DNA of 64,000 nucleotides from Rachicladosporium sp. CCFEE 5018. Its lineage: Eukaryota > Ascomycota > Dothideomycetes > Cladosporiales > Cladosporiaceae. Numbering within the stretch: position 1 is the first letter of the stretch; every line of letters begins with the position of its first letter. The DNA is taken from the NCBI GenBank assembly GCA_002077045.2, contig KZ111186.1, forward strand, positions 114,627 through 178,626, written 5' to 3'. Positions 1 through 9,910 of this stretch are shown in pieces. Made by a program: the position numbers and the translations under genes. The notes beneath the pieces are model-generated. The model did not search any database, was not told the origin of the DNA, and worked only from the letters and a program-made list of their open reading frames with translations.

Positions 1-289
1 CCATGGTGATTACCAGAGCGTCTTGGCCTTTGAGCGCTTCCACCAGGGTGGCCTCGTCGTCGTAGTCGACTTTGGCTACCTGAACACCATCCGGGAGTGC
101 CGAGGTGCTGTCTTGACGAGTGATGGCTGTGACGGTGTGCTTGCCGGTCTTGAGCAGTTCGGTGGTCATGGCACCGCCGGAGCGACCGCCAGCCTGTGAT
201 GCATGTTAGCAATGTTGAATTCAGGCAAAGTGCTGTGATTAGAAGCGTACGCCAATGATGGCAACCTTGGTGATGTAATTGGATGGCAT
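1..289 (-). CDS. NmrA-like NAD(P)-binding protein, 5' end only
   Basis: This is the N-terminal part of an NmrA-like (isoflavone-reductase-type, atypical short-chain dehydrogenase) protein; the rest lies beyond the left edge. ATG is at 289. A 57-base GT-AG intron (194-250) joins the first exon to the second. After splicing the protein begins MPSNYITKVAIIGAGGRSGG, so the splice creates the dinucleotide-binding GxGGxxG loop, which supports both the intron and the start. It continues with TGKHTVTAITRQDS and VDYDDEATLVEALKGQDALV, the usual second beta-alpha unit of the family. Members act as NADP sensors or as reductases in secondary metabolism; the substrate cannot be told from this fragment. Confidence 0.75.
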
Positions 290-1471
290 GATGGATGGTG
301 GTGAAGCGTGTAAGTGAGGTACCACGTTTGAACTTTTCGATGTCAATGGAGGTTAAAAAGGGAGTCGATGGTTCAGGATGAACTGTGGGGAGTAGAAACC
401 TAGGGACAGGACGGGTTTATGTACCAGTCCTTGCGGTGGTACGAGTGATAAAGTCCGCCTCTGACCAAACTTATCCCGGACTTTGGACTTGGTCTTATCA
501 GCGGTGCGTGTGACGTCCCACCATACACTCTGCACGTCTAAGCGAAAAGTAGAGCACGACATGAGACGACCGGTGAGTGACTGCGTTCATAGCTAATAAA
601 AAAATTGTCCGTGAGACCGTCAATCTTCTTCAAGGCATCCTCCAACCTTATAGGAAAGTGAAGTTTGCAATGTCCGATCAGACTCGTAACTCCTGCTATC
701 AGGTCCGAGAGCTTGATGGGTCTTAGCTAGCCACTAAGTTACGCGAGATCGAGCACTTCCAAGCCCCGAGCGACAAGTCAGTAGCATGGGCTGAAGACCT
801 TACATACTTGTGGACAAACCTAAATGACGTGAGTGTACTGCACCTCGGGAAACGATCGCTCAAGGGGCCCAAAGGTCAAAATCACGTTGCCGTATCGTAT
901 TCCTGGAAGCATACGCCCATACTTGAATCCAATCAAGCCGGCCAGGTACCGTATCACCGGTGTGGAACGGGATCCTAAATGGTATCTGCTAGGCGGAGAC
1001 GGGTGTGGTCTTGGAGTACATATTGGCGGTCAGCTTGGGTCGAGCTGGCGAGCGAGGAGCGGGACGTGTTGCGACTCTCGTATGGCGGTGGCATTGGCTG
1101 AGAAGAAGGAGTGAGATTGGGCGGGAGACTTGGCCGAGGTCGGTGCCGACCCATTGGATTTAGAAGGCAAAGTTGAACAACAACCATCCTAAAGACAACA
1201 CTCACATTCAACACGTCGGGACTCGGCCCGCGAGCTTTCTTCTTCTTGGATGCTTCATCGTAGGCATAGACCTGCTCCCATGGCAGAACAGACTCCGTGT
1301 AGTGCGGGCGCAGCAGACGACGGCAGCCAGCATGGCGGACGCGTTCGCAGGGAAAGGAGGACCCAAGATGTGGCAATGTGCTCATACGTCTCAAGCCGCT
1401 ACGTATACCAACGGGGAAAGTCATCTGATTGTCCGTCGAAAGGTTAGGACTGAGCGTTCAAGATCATGAAA
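290..1471. other. No supported gene
   Basis: Several overlapping short ORFs occur on both strands (the longest is a minus ORF of 149 codons at 975-1424), but none shows a recognisable domain, signal peptide or splice structure. I see no repeat or RNA gene here. Confidence 0.4.
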
Positions 1472-2000
1472 TTATTGCCGAAACGTGTTGCTGCTAACTA
1501 CCAGTTCGAGCGCTCTTAACCATCTCTCTTTGTTGGCTAACACGAAGTCCTTCCAAGACGTCAGCTCGTTCACCTCAGGGCTCGGCTGGCTATCCTTCAA
1601 CGACGCGCCAGCATAGTAGCCAGGTTATTCGAAAAGCAGCATATTCTCAAGTATATCTTGTGCCACCAGCAGCGGCAGGAAGCTTTTGAACGTCTCCGCT
1701 GGGATCTGGACGAAGGACGCGGGGCTGCCCATGACCTCGGAGAACTCGGCCATAAGACGTTCGGGGGTGTAGTAGTCGACAGCGGCATGAATCTGCTTGC
1801 CCACACATGCTGGAAAATCTTGCATGATGGCACTTACGAACTTGCCTATCGCTATGAGTCAGCGGGAGTCTTCACCGCCAGCTTGATACATACCAATATC
1901 GCCAGCCGCATCCAACAACGGTATCTGAGCCTTCTCTACATCAACTGGAAGTGCCAGACTGTAGCTCCCACCCAACCACTGTGATGTGTTTATTGGACGG
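1472..2000 (-). pseudogene. NmrA-like protein, C-terminal relic
   Basis: This is the C-terminal half of a second NmrA-like protein, separate from the one at the left edge. Read on the minus strand it gives GGSYSLALPVDVEKAQIPLL and, across an intron at 1846-1893 (48 bases, branch GCTGACT), DAAGDIGKFVSAIMQDF. It then continues with YYTPERLMAEFSEVMGSPAS and FVQIPAETFKSFLPLL, the standard NmrA C-terminal core. A TAA stop at about 1625 follows ENMLLFE, and the same frame then continues PGYYAGASLKDS to a second stop at 1472, so the last roughly 50 residues are cut off. No dinucleotide-binding half is found upstream. I read it as a truncated pseudogene; a single wrong base could account for the TAA but not for the missing N-terminus. 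Confidence 0.6.
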
Positions 2001-2367
2001 CGGAGAGCTCATGGTGATCTCGCCAAACCATCTGGTTACTGTGCCTGCTGCTAGGACCATAATCCGTTCCGCATTTGCGATGTCGTCGTCGGTCAGCGTG
2101 CTTCTTTAGTGACCTGGCCAATTGACGCCATACACCTCGTCTCCACATTTGGCAAGCATACGCATCATCTCGGGACGGCCATCCGGCAAGCTTGCTATGC
2201 TGGGGTTGGCGGAACCGCCTCTGCCGTGTATGAAGATACAAAATCGAACGTGCTTGCGATTTCTGGGTTCGGAACGCCACCGAACGATGTCGACTATTCC
2301 CCCGTCGCTATTCGACATGTCGCCAACTTGCTCCGAGTCCTTAGTGCAATATGGTGGCTGCTTCTGA
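2000..2367 (-). pseudogene. Unrecognised coding-like frame with one internal stop
   Basis: One minus-strand frame stays open from about 2367 to about 1990 apart from a single TAA at 2106-2108. It reads with normal composition on both sides of the stop: SLPDGRPEMMRMLAKCGDEV before it and TLTDDDIANAERIMVLAAGT after it. I do not recognise the family. It abuts the NmrA relic in the same orientation and a plausible acceptor (CACAG) lies at the junction, so the two could once have been one spliced gene. The stop would be a CAA to TAA change if glutamine was ancestral. Low confidence. Confidence 0.3.
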
Positions 2368-5284
2368 TCGCGACTCGTTTAGGGAAAGAGCTGTCTCCGA
2401 AAATAGCTAGCCACGAGTGACTTTATGATGAATGATCTTGACTGGAGAGGTATTAGTGAACAGCAAAGGCTTGCGAGATATGTGTAAAGACTGAGATTGG
2501 ATAGGAAGAGGACAGGCTTCATATAGTGTGGCATCTTTCGCGGCAGCATAGCCCAGCGAAGCCTAGCAAGGCAACAGCGAGGCGTAGTAGGAGTCATGCT
2601 TGACGCGACATGTGCCTGCCAGTCTCACCCACGTCGAGGAGATGAATGACATGTACTACAGAAGCGAAAAGCATAGATTCCGACACTATCATACACAAAA
2701 CTGTGACAGACTTACGCAATGGACCGCAGGCGGCATGAGTCGGGCCCAACCTACATCTCCTCTGTCGCACAATTGCGTATACATTGTGGCATTCGTTTCG
2801 AACGATGTGCTTATTTCTGCAAGCCCTGATCAGTCAAGGTTAAGAACAGGGGAAACCTACCGTTGAGGAGTCAGGTGGAACTCAGGCCGCACCTCTTCGA
2901 TATCCCCTATTCCCGCCGGAATATTCTGTAAGGTGACCCGCAATTGAGGAAACGAGTGAGCGCTTGATCTTATCGAAGGGGAGACTAAGCGCGCCCGCGC
3001 TCGCCCGCAACGTCTTTCGTCCAGTGCGTCATTTCGCGCCCATTGATGTCAGACCGGGCGTGCGGTCAGAATCTCACACCCAAGTTACTTCCTAGGGCAG
3101 AGACGGTACGGACAAGTGACCACGTCTTATCTCCATGTACGCGTGCAACATGGCCGTACGGGACAAACATCCGCATCGGCGAACAATTCAGGCAGGCGAA
3201 TCAGTACGTAATCGATGAAGAGAGAGAGCCGTGTGGGCGATTTGGCAACGCGGAACAGACTCGCGTGCCCGCATGATCTCAAATGTCGGATACCCAAGCA
3301 GCGGCCCGTGCCTTAGTAGTCTCTCGTTCTCGAAGCTACTCTAGACACTGGATATCCGGAAGGAGAGGACTAGCTAGCCGAGGTCATCTGATGCACAAGA
3401 ACGGTAGCTGAAAAGCGCGGCTGCGCAGACGTAGGGGCTACTCAATGGCCTCGGACGCAGGAGGGTCTCACAAGCTGTTGCGGTGAGTGTCGAACGGCCG
3501 ATACGTCTTTCCCTTTCTCGTCCTTAGCCTGGCTGCACGTAGCTGTGCTGGCCACCGAATTTCGGTTCCGCTGCTCGTTATTCTTCCGTAGCACCTGAAC
3601 ACAGATGTCTCTGTCACGTCTTGTCCACGTTTTGCGTCTCACTGCTTCTCGGGTGCGTCTACCGTCTCGTCTCTTGTTCCAGGTGGACTGTCCTCCCAAA
3701 ACGCTTGAGACGACCCCGCGGAGAACTGCGTGCATGCGACTATAATATGATTCTGGATTGCAGCACACATTAGCAGCGCTCCGGTTTGGTCTTGGTGTTT
3801 ACGTACTCGGAACTGACGCCACTGTGATCTTGATGGAGTCACTCTCACAAGCGCTTAATGACGGTGAGCTGCTCATGCCTGCACGAGAAACCACAAAAGT
3901 TCGACTCGTCCGGTGCTGACGATGTCTGCTACGGAAATGAGCGACGATAATCCACAATGTGCACTAGATAGCTTGCGCGACTTGCTTCGCTCGCAGGACG
4001 TGCTGCCGGTTCGGCGACCGGAACGGGACGTGTAGTGCCGCCCAAGCGGCCCACAGGGATCTCGAGATCCCACCTGGCTGGACAAGGATCCCAACAACGG
4101 CTTCAAACTTCATATGCAAGTACCCAAAGTACGAACACGCAAACAGTGGGACAATAGTCATGCATACAGGTTTTAACACACACATTGCCAGCCAAGATAA
4201 GTAGATGTAGGGAAAGTCGGCCAGTCGTGGCCTGCCGTTACCGAGTGCGTGGCACGCCCTCGCGCGTTATGCAGCAAGACCAAAGGTTTAGTGCTGCTTG
4301 CCAGCCTTTGTGCCTTCGCGGAACAGTGATGTTGGCTCGTCTGCATGAAGCAGTCCCGAATCAATCGAGCCAGCATCGAGTACGACTCCTGCCACCGATC
4401 TGTGCTTTCCCACAGGATCCACATTCGTAATTCGCGGGGACCGCATTCCATCTAAGTTCAGACTCCCTTCGTAGTCGGCTGAGAGCGACAAGCGCTGGAT
4501 CGTTGGCGGACTGCTTGTCGCGTCGGAGTCGGGCTCCTGATCGGACTATGATGTGGTTTTTGTCGCGGGGATCTCGCTTGTCACGGTCCAGGTCCTACGC
4601 CTGACCAACGTTTCCTGAGATCACCGACTGGTGTCGAGCATTCGGCCTCTGACGCCATGTTTCCTGAGGGAGGCCACGCAAGGATTGTGTCGTATCCATC
4701 GTCCAGATTGAAGTTTACCGAAAGTTGGCGCATGCGCATGATATGCAGGTCCTCGCAGTCAGTCTGCCCTACAATTGAGTCCGAGCGTTTCGGACAATAC
4801 TGTGACCTCGGCGGCCGTATCGCTTCGATTGTAAACTTAGGTGGCGCCTCGCTGTAGCGAAGTGGACGCTCCAGATGATCGTGTTCGGATGGAGTAGCCA
4901 CAAGGTCGGGAAAGATTGCAGCATCTTTGCGTGATGCAGAAACCTGTTCGGGTGCTGTAGCTCTGCGTGGAATCAATGTAGTGTGCCAAGGAAGCCTGCA
5001 AAGACCGTCCCACAACTGATGAAAGCGCACTCCAAGCGGCTTGGGCCACATAACGGGGTCGGACGACATAGTGACGAGTCGTTAGAGTATAAAGCTACCT
5101 TGAGTCTGGCAGGCGTGGATCGGGTCATAGTCACTACCTAGCACAATTTATGCATTAACGGGCGGGGCGGGCCTGTCAATCCAGGTAGAGCCTGTGCTCT
5201 ACCATGTCGCCCAGACGTCGACGTTGCTAGGTCGAACCTGTCGTCGGTCCTCTGAAGCGGATTATATTCGCACTACTCTCGGCA
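2368..5284. other. No supported gene
   Basis: Only short unrelated ORFs are present, including a minus ORF of 162 codons at 4581-5069 with no recognisable motif. No repeats or splice-supported exons were seen. Confidence 0.35.
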
Positions 5285-5638
5285 GCGTGGCACATCCAGG
5301 ATGAACATTCCGTGCCAATGCAGCTGCGCAACTCTGTGATAGGCTGTCGAAGGGGCGGAGACGGGAGATTGGCCAGAGCGAGGAGAAGGAGGTGGGATGT
5401 GTGGGAGGTGCTGAGGGAGAAGCGGAGAGGGAAGCTGGGGTTGCATGATGCTGTGCAGGCGCCGCCGGAGATCAAGGTGAGGCCTAGGGAGAGATTCAAG
5501 GTTGAGGAGGGGGCGAGGGTGGTGGTCTCGAATGTGCCAAAGGGGGCGGAGATTTTGAGCAAGAGGGAGGAGTTGGGAGTTGCGAGGAGGGAGGTTATTG
5601 AGAGGTATCGGGAAATGATGGGGAGGGGAAAGGGCTGA
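5285..5638 (+). CDS. Unrecognised basic, Arg/Glu-rich protein, probably a 3' exon
   Basis: A plus-strand frame from about 5285 to the TGA at 5638 encodes a charged, basic segment (RARRRRWDVWEVLREKRRG, then SNVPKGAEILSKREELGVAR) ending EMMGRGKG. Third codon positions are strongly G-rich over 250 bases, so the + strand is almost all purine, and the antisense ORFs here are shadows of that bias. There is no convincing ATG in frame at the 5' side. A CTCTCGGCAG acceptor-like site at 5277-5286 precedes it, so it may be the last exon of a gene whose upstream exons I cannot find. I do not recognise the family; the charged, lysine- and arginine-rich composition would fit a nucleolar or nucleic-acid-binding protein, but that is speculation. 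Confidence 0.35.
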   Translation, partial: AWHIQDEHSVPMQLRNSVIGCRRGGDGRLARARRRRWDVWEVLREKRRGKLGLHDAVQAPPEIKVRPRERFKVEEGARVVVSNVPKGAEILSKREELGVARREVIERYREMMGRGKG

Positions 5639-6219
5639 TTCGGATTGCGCTTCAGGAAGGTAGTCGGGGGCATTTCCACTCCAATTACCGTCGGCTGTCT
5701 CGATGACATTTAGATCAGCGGCGTCCTGGAGTTGGTTGCGATGCACTATCTCTCGAGTCTTGCCAGAACGGGCAAGACTCGATGATGACACTCGGTGTCG
5801 TCCGAAAGCCTCGTGCTAATACTCTCGCGCTAGTCAACCAAAAGTTTCCACGGCGGCCGAACAGCACGGCAACATCCTCAAGATGATGCGTGATCTAAGG
5901 ATTCATCTCGGTTACACTGGGCGAGTCTTTGGCCCTTGAAAGGTAGTAGTGTTGCTCGAAGGGACAACGACGATTTGGAGGGTAGCGGCTATGGACCAGT
6001 GATGTGAAGTGCCTGGATTTCATGATATCGAAGAAGGTGAGGTTGCGCACCCTAGTGAGATGATTCGTAAGCTATTTTCGCGTCTTCTGTCTGGTATATG
6101 AATGATTGACTGAGGTTAGGTAACAGTAACTGGACAAAGAGATGATTGAATGATCCAACTCCCAAGACTGCCGGCTGCATCGCATGCTTCAAACTTGCCG
6201 CTTAGGGAGAGACCACTGT
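5639..6219. other. No supported gene
   Basis: Intergenic between two genes that converge on it. No domain, repeat or RNA gene recognised. Confidence 0.4.
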
Positions 6220-6657
6220 TCACTCCATCTCGATCGCTACTACGTCCTCCCTTTTCTTGTACGAATTATCGATGCATACCGTATCGCAGGTTGTGGGCGA
6301 AATGCCAAGGTTGTGCACAAAGTTTCGGTCGACCTTATGGCAGTCCTTCCAGGATGGATAATACCCGGGATGGATACAATCTGGGGCGAAATTGCAGCAG
6401 TCGATTGTGGTGAAGACACACTGGCTCCCATCATTCAACTCACCAGCGAATGTCGCAATTGGGTTGGCGATGACAGATCCAACGTAACCGGAATACGTAG
6501 TGCCGTAGCCCTTGTTGTATGCGACAGTTCCGGAGAATTCGTGGCTCGGTGTGCCAGAGCAGTCCAGACTTTTGTACACCTTCAATGTCATTGCATTACC
6601 CGCATGGGCAGTAGTAGCGAAGAGGGCTGCCATGGCTGCGGCGGCGAGGAAATGCAT
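6220..6657 (-). CDS. Small cysteine-rich secreted protein (effector-like)
   Basis: A complete single-exon gene of 145 residues. The N-terminus MHFLAAAAMAALFATTAHA is a textbook signal peptide with an AHA cleavage site. The mature protein of about 126 residues has eight cysteines (DCSG, QCVF, DCCNF, PDCI, KDCH, TTCDTVC), enough for four disulphides, and no transmembrane segment. The C-terminus carries a KKR dibasic site that a Kex2-type protease could cut. Size, secretion signal and cysteine content are what is used to call candidate effectors or surface proteins in plant-associated fungi. I do not recognise a named family, and the function is unknown. The frame has no stops and the start fits the signal peptide exactly. 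Confidence 0.75.
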   Translation of the reverse strand: MHFLAAAAMAALFATTAHAGNAMTLKVYKSLDCSGTPSHEFSGTVAYNKGYGTTYSGYVGSVIANPIATFAGELNDGSQCVFTTIDCCNFAPDCIHPGYYPSWKDCHKVDRNFVHNLGISPTTCDTVCIDNSYKKREDVVAIEME

Positions 6658-7672
6658 CTTGGTGAGCCGGGCGGTCTACACGGGTCTGGATTGATCGGTC
6701 ATGGCACATGGCGACTGAGAAAGCTGCTATACTTTTCGGCTTGCCTTGCAGGACCTTGTTGGCTTAACTGTGAGACACTCTATTCCTCTGATCACACTGA
6801 GGTGTTGAGGACTGGGGCTCCATATCTGGCAGAGGGGGTCTTACTTTACATTAGAAAGAGCTCTGTGCCGTTGCAACGCCGCCAACATCTGCGAACACCA
6901 CAATCGTCACTCTTGCCTCGCTGCGCTTCCCTAACCAAGCCGCATGTGTGCAACTAATCACTACCGCTGCATTAGCGCTTCAACGTTGCAGGTGCATGCT
7001 ACTGCAGTTGACGGAGCGGGCGATGCAAGTCGTCTACATGCTCGGATTTACTGTAGGATCTCCTGGTAGCCGTGGTAGACAGGATCCACGGCGGTTCAAG
7101 CGGTCGAGTAGGTGTCTGTAGAGATATCGCGGCTTGTCCCTACAATTCGCACTAATGCACTCCACCCGGTCAAGTCGCCCTTGCATTGATCTCTCGAGCT
7201 GCATTTGGCTTTATGCAGCTAAGGCATGTTGGTCACACAGGAAACAACACACGCCGTTGACGCCTCGAAAGGTCGAGACTTCGTCCACGCAACGGCGCAC
7301 GTGGTTTGCGGTCTTCATACCATTGGCCGATCTGCATTGCTTGTTTTTGACCCGTCCCGGGGAGAGCTTAGAGTCGCTTCACACTTCGGTGCCAATCCGA
7401 GCCGCTAGGGCATGCAAGCTTCAATCAAGGCGGTACTCGCTACATCAAACACTATCGTTTGCAATCCATCGGCATGGCGCGAATGCATGCAGCTTGGTCA
7501 CCAGACCGCCAGCGTCCAACAGATACACAAGATGCTTCTAGTAATTGAGGGGCATTGGCATGCTTCGAAGGCAAGTTTCCCGCTTCATTCGCTTCATTGC
7601 TCCACCATCGGGATACCCTCTCCCCTGCTTCGACCAATTTGTTTTCCTAGACATCAGCCCCTCTCATTCACG
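6658..7672. other. Intergenic, no supported gene
   Basis: Divergent intergenic region between the secreted-protein gene and the UstYa-like gene, so it probably holds both promoters. ORFs at 7134-7541 and 7226-7408 have no recognisable motif. Confidence 0.4.
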
Positions 7673-8608
7673 ATGGAAGACCAAAATGTGGAAGTTGCAC
7701 AGCCCTTCCTGAAAAAGACGGTCGACTCGCCGTCATTCCGGCCTAACAACTTTAGGCGCATAATACTATGGTTTCTTGGCCTTGCGTCTGCGATTATCAT
7801 GGTCGGCTTACTGGTAGTGTCCTACCGAGCAGCTGCAAACCACGAGAGCGGCTGCCGTGCTGGCGAGCTAAGTAAGCTAAGAACCAAAATTTCGGTAAGT
7901 GCTCATCGAACTGATGTGAGATCCTAGGAACGCCCGCATGCCGCCAGGTGATTCAGACCTTCACTGGTGGTCTTAGATACGACGACGAGGGACACCTTTA
8001 CCGAAACACTAATGGAGAGCATCGATCCTACACGGGAAACAGTTCCGAAGTTGACGCAGCATGGCGCGTGTTCGATGCTAGTGCGCAAGCTCCTTGCAAC
8101 GGACCACGAAATCAGGATCTAACCCGTCCCAGTCCAAACCATCAGGTTGAAGGCCGAAGAAGTCGATATTGGGGGCCTCTTTGTGAATGGACAGTCTATG
8201 GTCGTCACCATACCAGACGTCTTCCATCAGCTTCATTGTCTTGTAAGTGTCTGGGATGTTTCCAGCGGTGGCTCAGGAACGCTAAGCCTCCAGAATCAAG
8301 TTCGGATGGCTCTGTACGATGATGGATACCATGCGGCCTCCAACGCAAAGCAGCGCATGCACGTCGGTAGGGTCGCTCCATCGCTCATTGTTGAATCGCT
8401 GATCTGAGATGTGGCTGCAGAGCACTGCATCGACTACATCAGACAAGCGATCCAGTGTCAATCGGATCTTACGCCTCTGAGGCTCTATTACAGCGAACCA
8501 GCGCACAGGATGATGGTAGATTTTGAGGGAAATCGTCAATGCAGGGACTTTGATGCGGCCCTCGATTGGGCGTGGGAGCATCACGCGGCTAAAGTCGATG
8601 TGCCGTGA
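7673..8608 (+). CDS. UstYa-like (DUF3328) oxidase, five exons
   Basis: Members of this family are membrane-anchored oxidases, best known from ustiloxin-type RiPP clusters, where they carry out oxidative cyclisation. Exons are 7673-7894, 7948-8080, 8133-8242, 8294-8366 and 8421-8608; the introns are 53, 52, 51 and 54 bases and all phases agree, giving 241 residues. A single membrane helix (about residues 27-49, RIILWFLGLASAIIMVG) follows a short N-terminus. Then come FTGGLRYDDEGHLYRN, EVDAAW and the two HxxHC signatures of the family: HQLHC, and HVEHC, the latter created by the last splice. Unspliced, the locus shows apparent stops and frame changes; the introns (CTAAC and CTGAT branch sites) remove all of them. 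The weakest point is donor GTGCGC at 8081. No precursor-peptide repeat was seen nearby. Confidence 0.8.
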
Positions 8609-9100
8609 GATGATCATACTCCCGTGACCGCGAGATGCTGTCTCAGGCGTGCAGTATTTGTGTTTGTATTTCGGTGAATTGCCATAGAGTAAGTAAGAAG
8701 CTCCGAGTGCCCGAAACTCCGAGTGTATACGCTAGAGTCGGAGGAGAACATGGTATCTTCTGATCGTTCTCAATAACGATACTAAGAAAGTCTTCGGGCT
8801 GCACCAAGCTTAGTTGGTGGTAGCCGCTAGTTCATGCGGCCTATAGCGAGAAATGTTGGTGGCGTCCAGTGTATTTTGGCTCTAGGCTCCTGTGACATGC
8901 CTGTGCATAGTTACTTAGTTCTCATGCTATGCAGTCATTGCAACGCAACTATGTGGCTTTGATCAGGAGGCACTGCATGCATTAGCGCTGAACTCGTGCT
9001 GAACGCAGAAGGCCCATGTGAGCTTGGGCATTGGTGGGCGAGCCAGCTCAGTTCGAGAGAGCAAGGCGGTAGAGGAAGGCATCTTCTCGGCTAGCACTCT
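8609..9100. other. Intergenic
   Basis: No gene or repeat recognised between the UstYa-like gene and the promoter of the Bys1-like gene. Confidence 0.4.
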
Positions 9101-9102
9101 AC

Positions 9103-9110
9103 CTATATAA
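9103..9110 (+). promoter_or_regulatory. TATA-like box of the Bys1-like gene
   Basis: CTATATAA lies about 145 bases before the ATG at 9255, a normal distance for a fungal TATA box with a 5' leader of roughly 100 bases. Confidence 0.4.
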
Positions 9111-9254
9111 CTCGATATACGATGCCGAAACATCATCCCCTTGTTAGCAGAGCCAACCCAGTTGTGTATAGCCGTCAGTAGTATTATCTCCAAATCTCAC
9201 CATCTAAGAGCATTTGCGTTCACCACCCCAACAGGTCGCCTCGACAGTATCACC

Positions 9255-9758
9255 ATGCATTTCACATCGGTCCTCCTCGGTCTGAGCGCCGCAGCAGGAA
9301 CAGCGCTTGCCAGTACCACGGCAAGTCTCTTCGTCCACAACAACTGCGCTAAAGACGTATACCTTATCTACAGCAATAACGCTTATAAGTCGGCGGCCAA
9401 AACGCTCGCATCTGGAATGGGCTTCGAGGTCGTTCTGTCCGGCGAAGGTAGACATTGCCTAGAGAGTATTGCGGCCAAAGACTCCAGGCTGACATCTGAT
9501 TCCAATGCAGGATACAGCGTCGGTTTCTCTAAAAGCCCGAACTTCTACGCCACAAACGTGGCAAAGCTGATCATGGGTTACTCCATCAATACCGCTAGCG
9601 ACCTGCTTTACTACAGCTTCACGAACAACGACGGCAACGCATTCGCAGGCCAGAGTTGGAAGCCGGTAGGGTCCGGGGATTGTCCGAATGTCAACACGGC
9701 AGATAAGGTCACATATCCGTGCACGCCAGCCACCCAAAAGCTCACGCTATGTAACTGA
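9255..9758 (+). CDS. Secreted Bys1 / thaumatin-like family protein
   Basis: A complete single-exon gene of 167 residues. The in-frame ATG at 9255 gives a clear signal peptide (MHFTSVLLGLSAAAGTALA); earlier in-frame ATGs would bury it, so I choose this one. The mature protein opens with LFVHNNCAKDVYLIYSN, the beta-strand and first cysteine of the Bys1/thaumatin-like fold. It ends with LLYYSFTNNDGNAFAG and the cysteine cluster SGDCPN, YPCTP, LTLCN. Bys1-type proteins are secreted or wall-associated and of uncertain function in fungi, sometimes linked to morphology or host contact. A TATA-like element lies 145 bases upstream. Confidence 0.75.
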   Translation: MHFTSVLLGLSAAAGTALASTTASLFVHNNCAKDVYLIYSNNAYKSAAKTLASGMGFEVVLSGEGRHCLESIAAKDSRLTSDSNAGYSVGFSKSPNFYATNVAKLIMGYSINTASDLLYYSFTNNDGNAFAGQSWKPVGSGDCPNVNTADKVTYPCTPATQKLTLCN

Positions 9759-9896
9759 ACAAGTCCTGTGCTCGTAGGCACAGAGGTGAAGTGTCAATAG
9801 GGATGAGGTTCAAAGGTTATGTTGATTATTCTGCAGGGCTAGAGGCAGGGCTAGCATGGAGCGAACGGAGCGAGCGCAAGGTAGTGCTCGGTTATG

Positions 9897-9910
9897 GTTA
9901 GGGTTAGGGT
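9897..9910 (+). repeat. Short interstitial telomere-type repeat
   Basis: GGTTAGGGTTAGGGT is a run of two to two-and-a-half copies of the fungal telomere hexamer TTAGGG, about 140 bases after the Bys1-like stop. It is too short to prove a former chromosome end. Confidence 0.5.

Noticed and set aside
975..1424. Minus-strand ORF of 149 codons
   Set aside because: Basic, proline-rich, motif-free reading with overlapping ORFs on the other strand; no splice or start evidence.
5227..5791. Two long minus-strand ORFs (160 and 172 codons), Ser/Pro/Leu-rich
   Set aside because: They are antisense shadows of a purine-rich plus-strand coding frame; the absence of stops comes from base composition.
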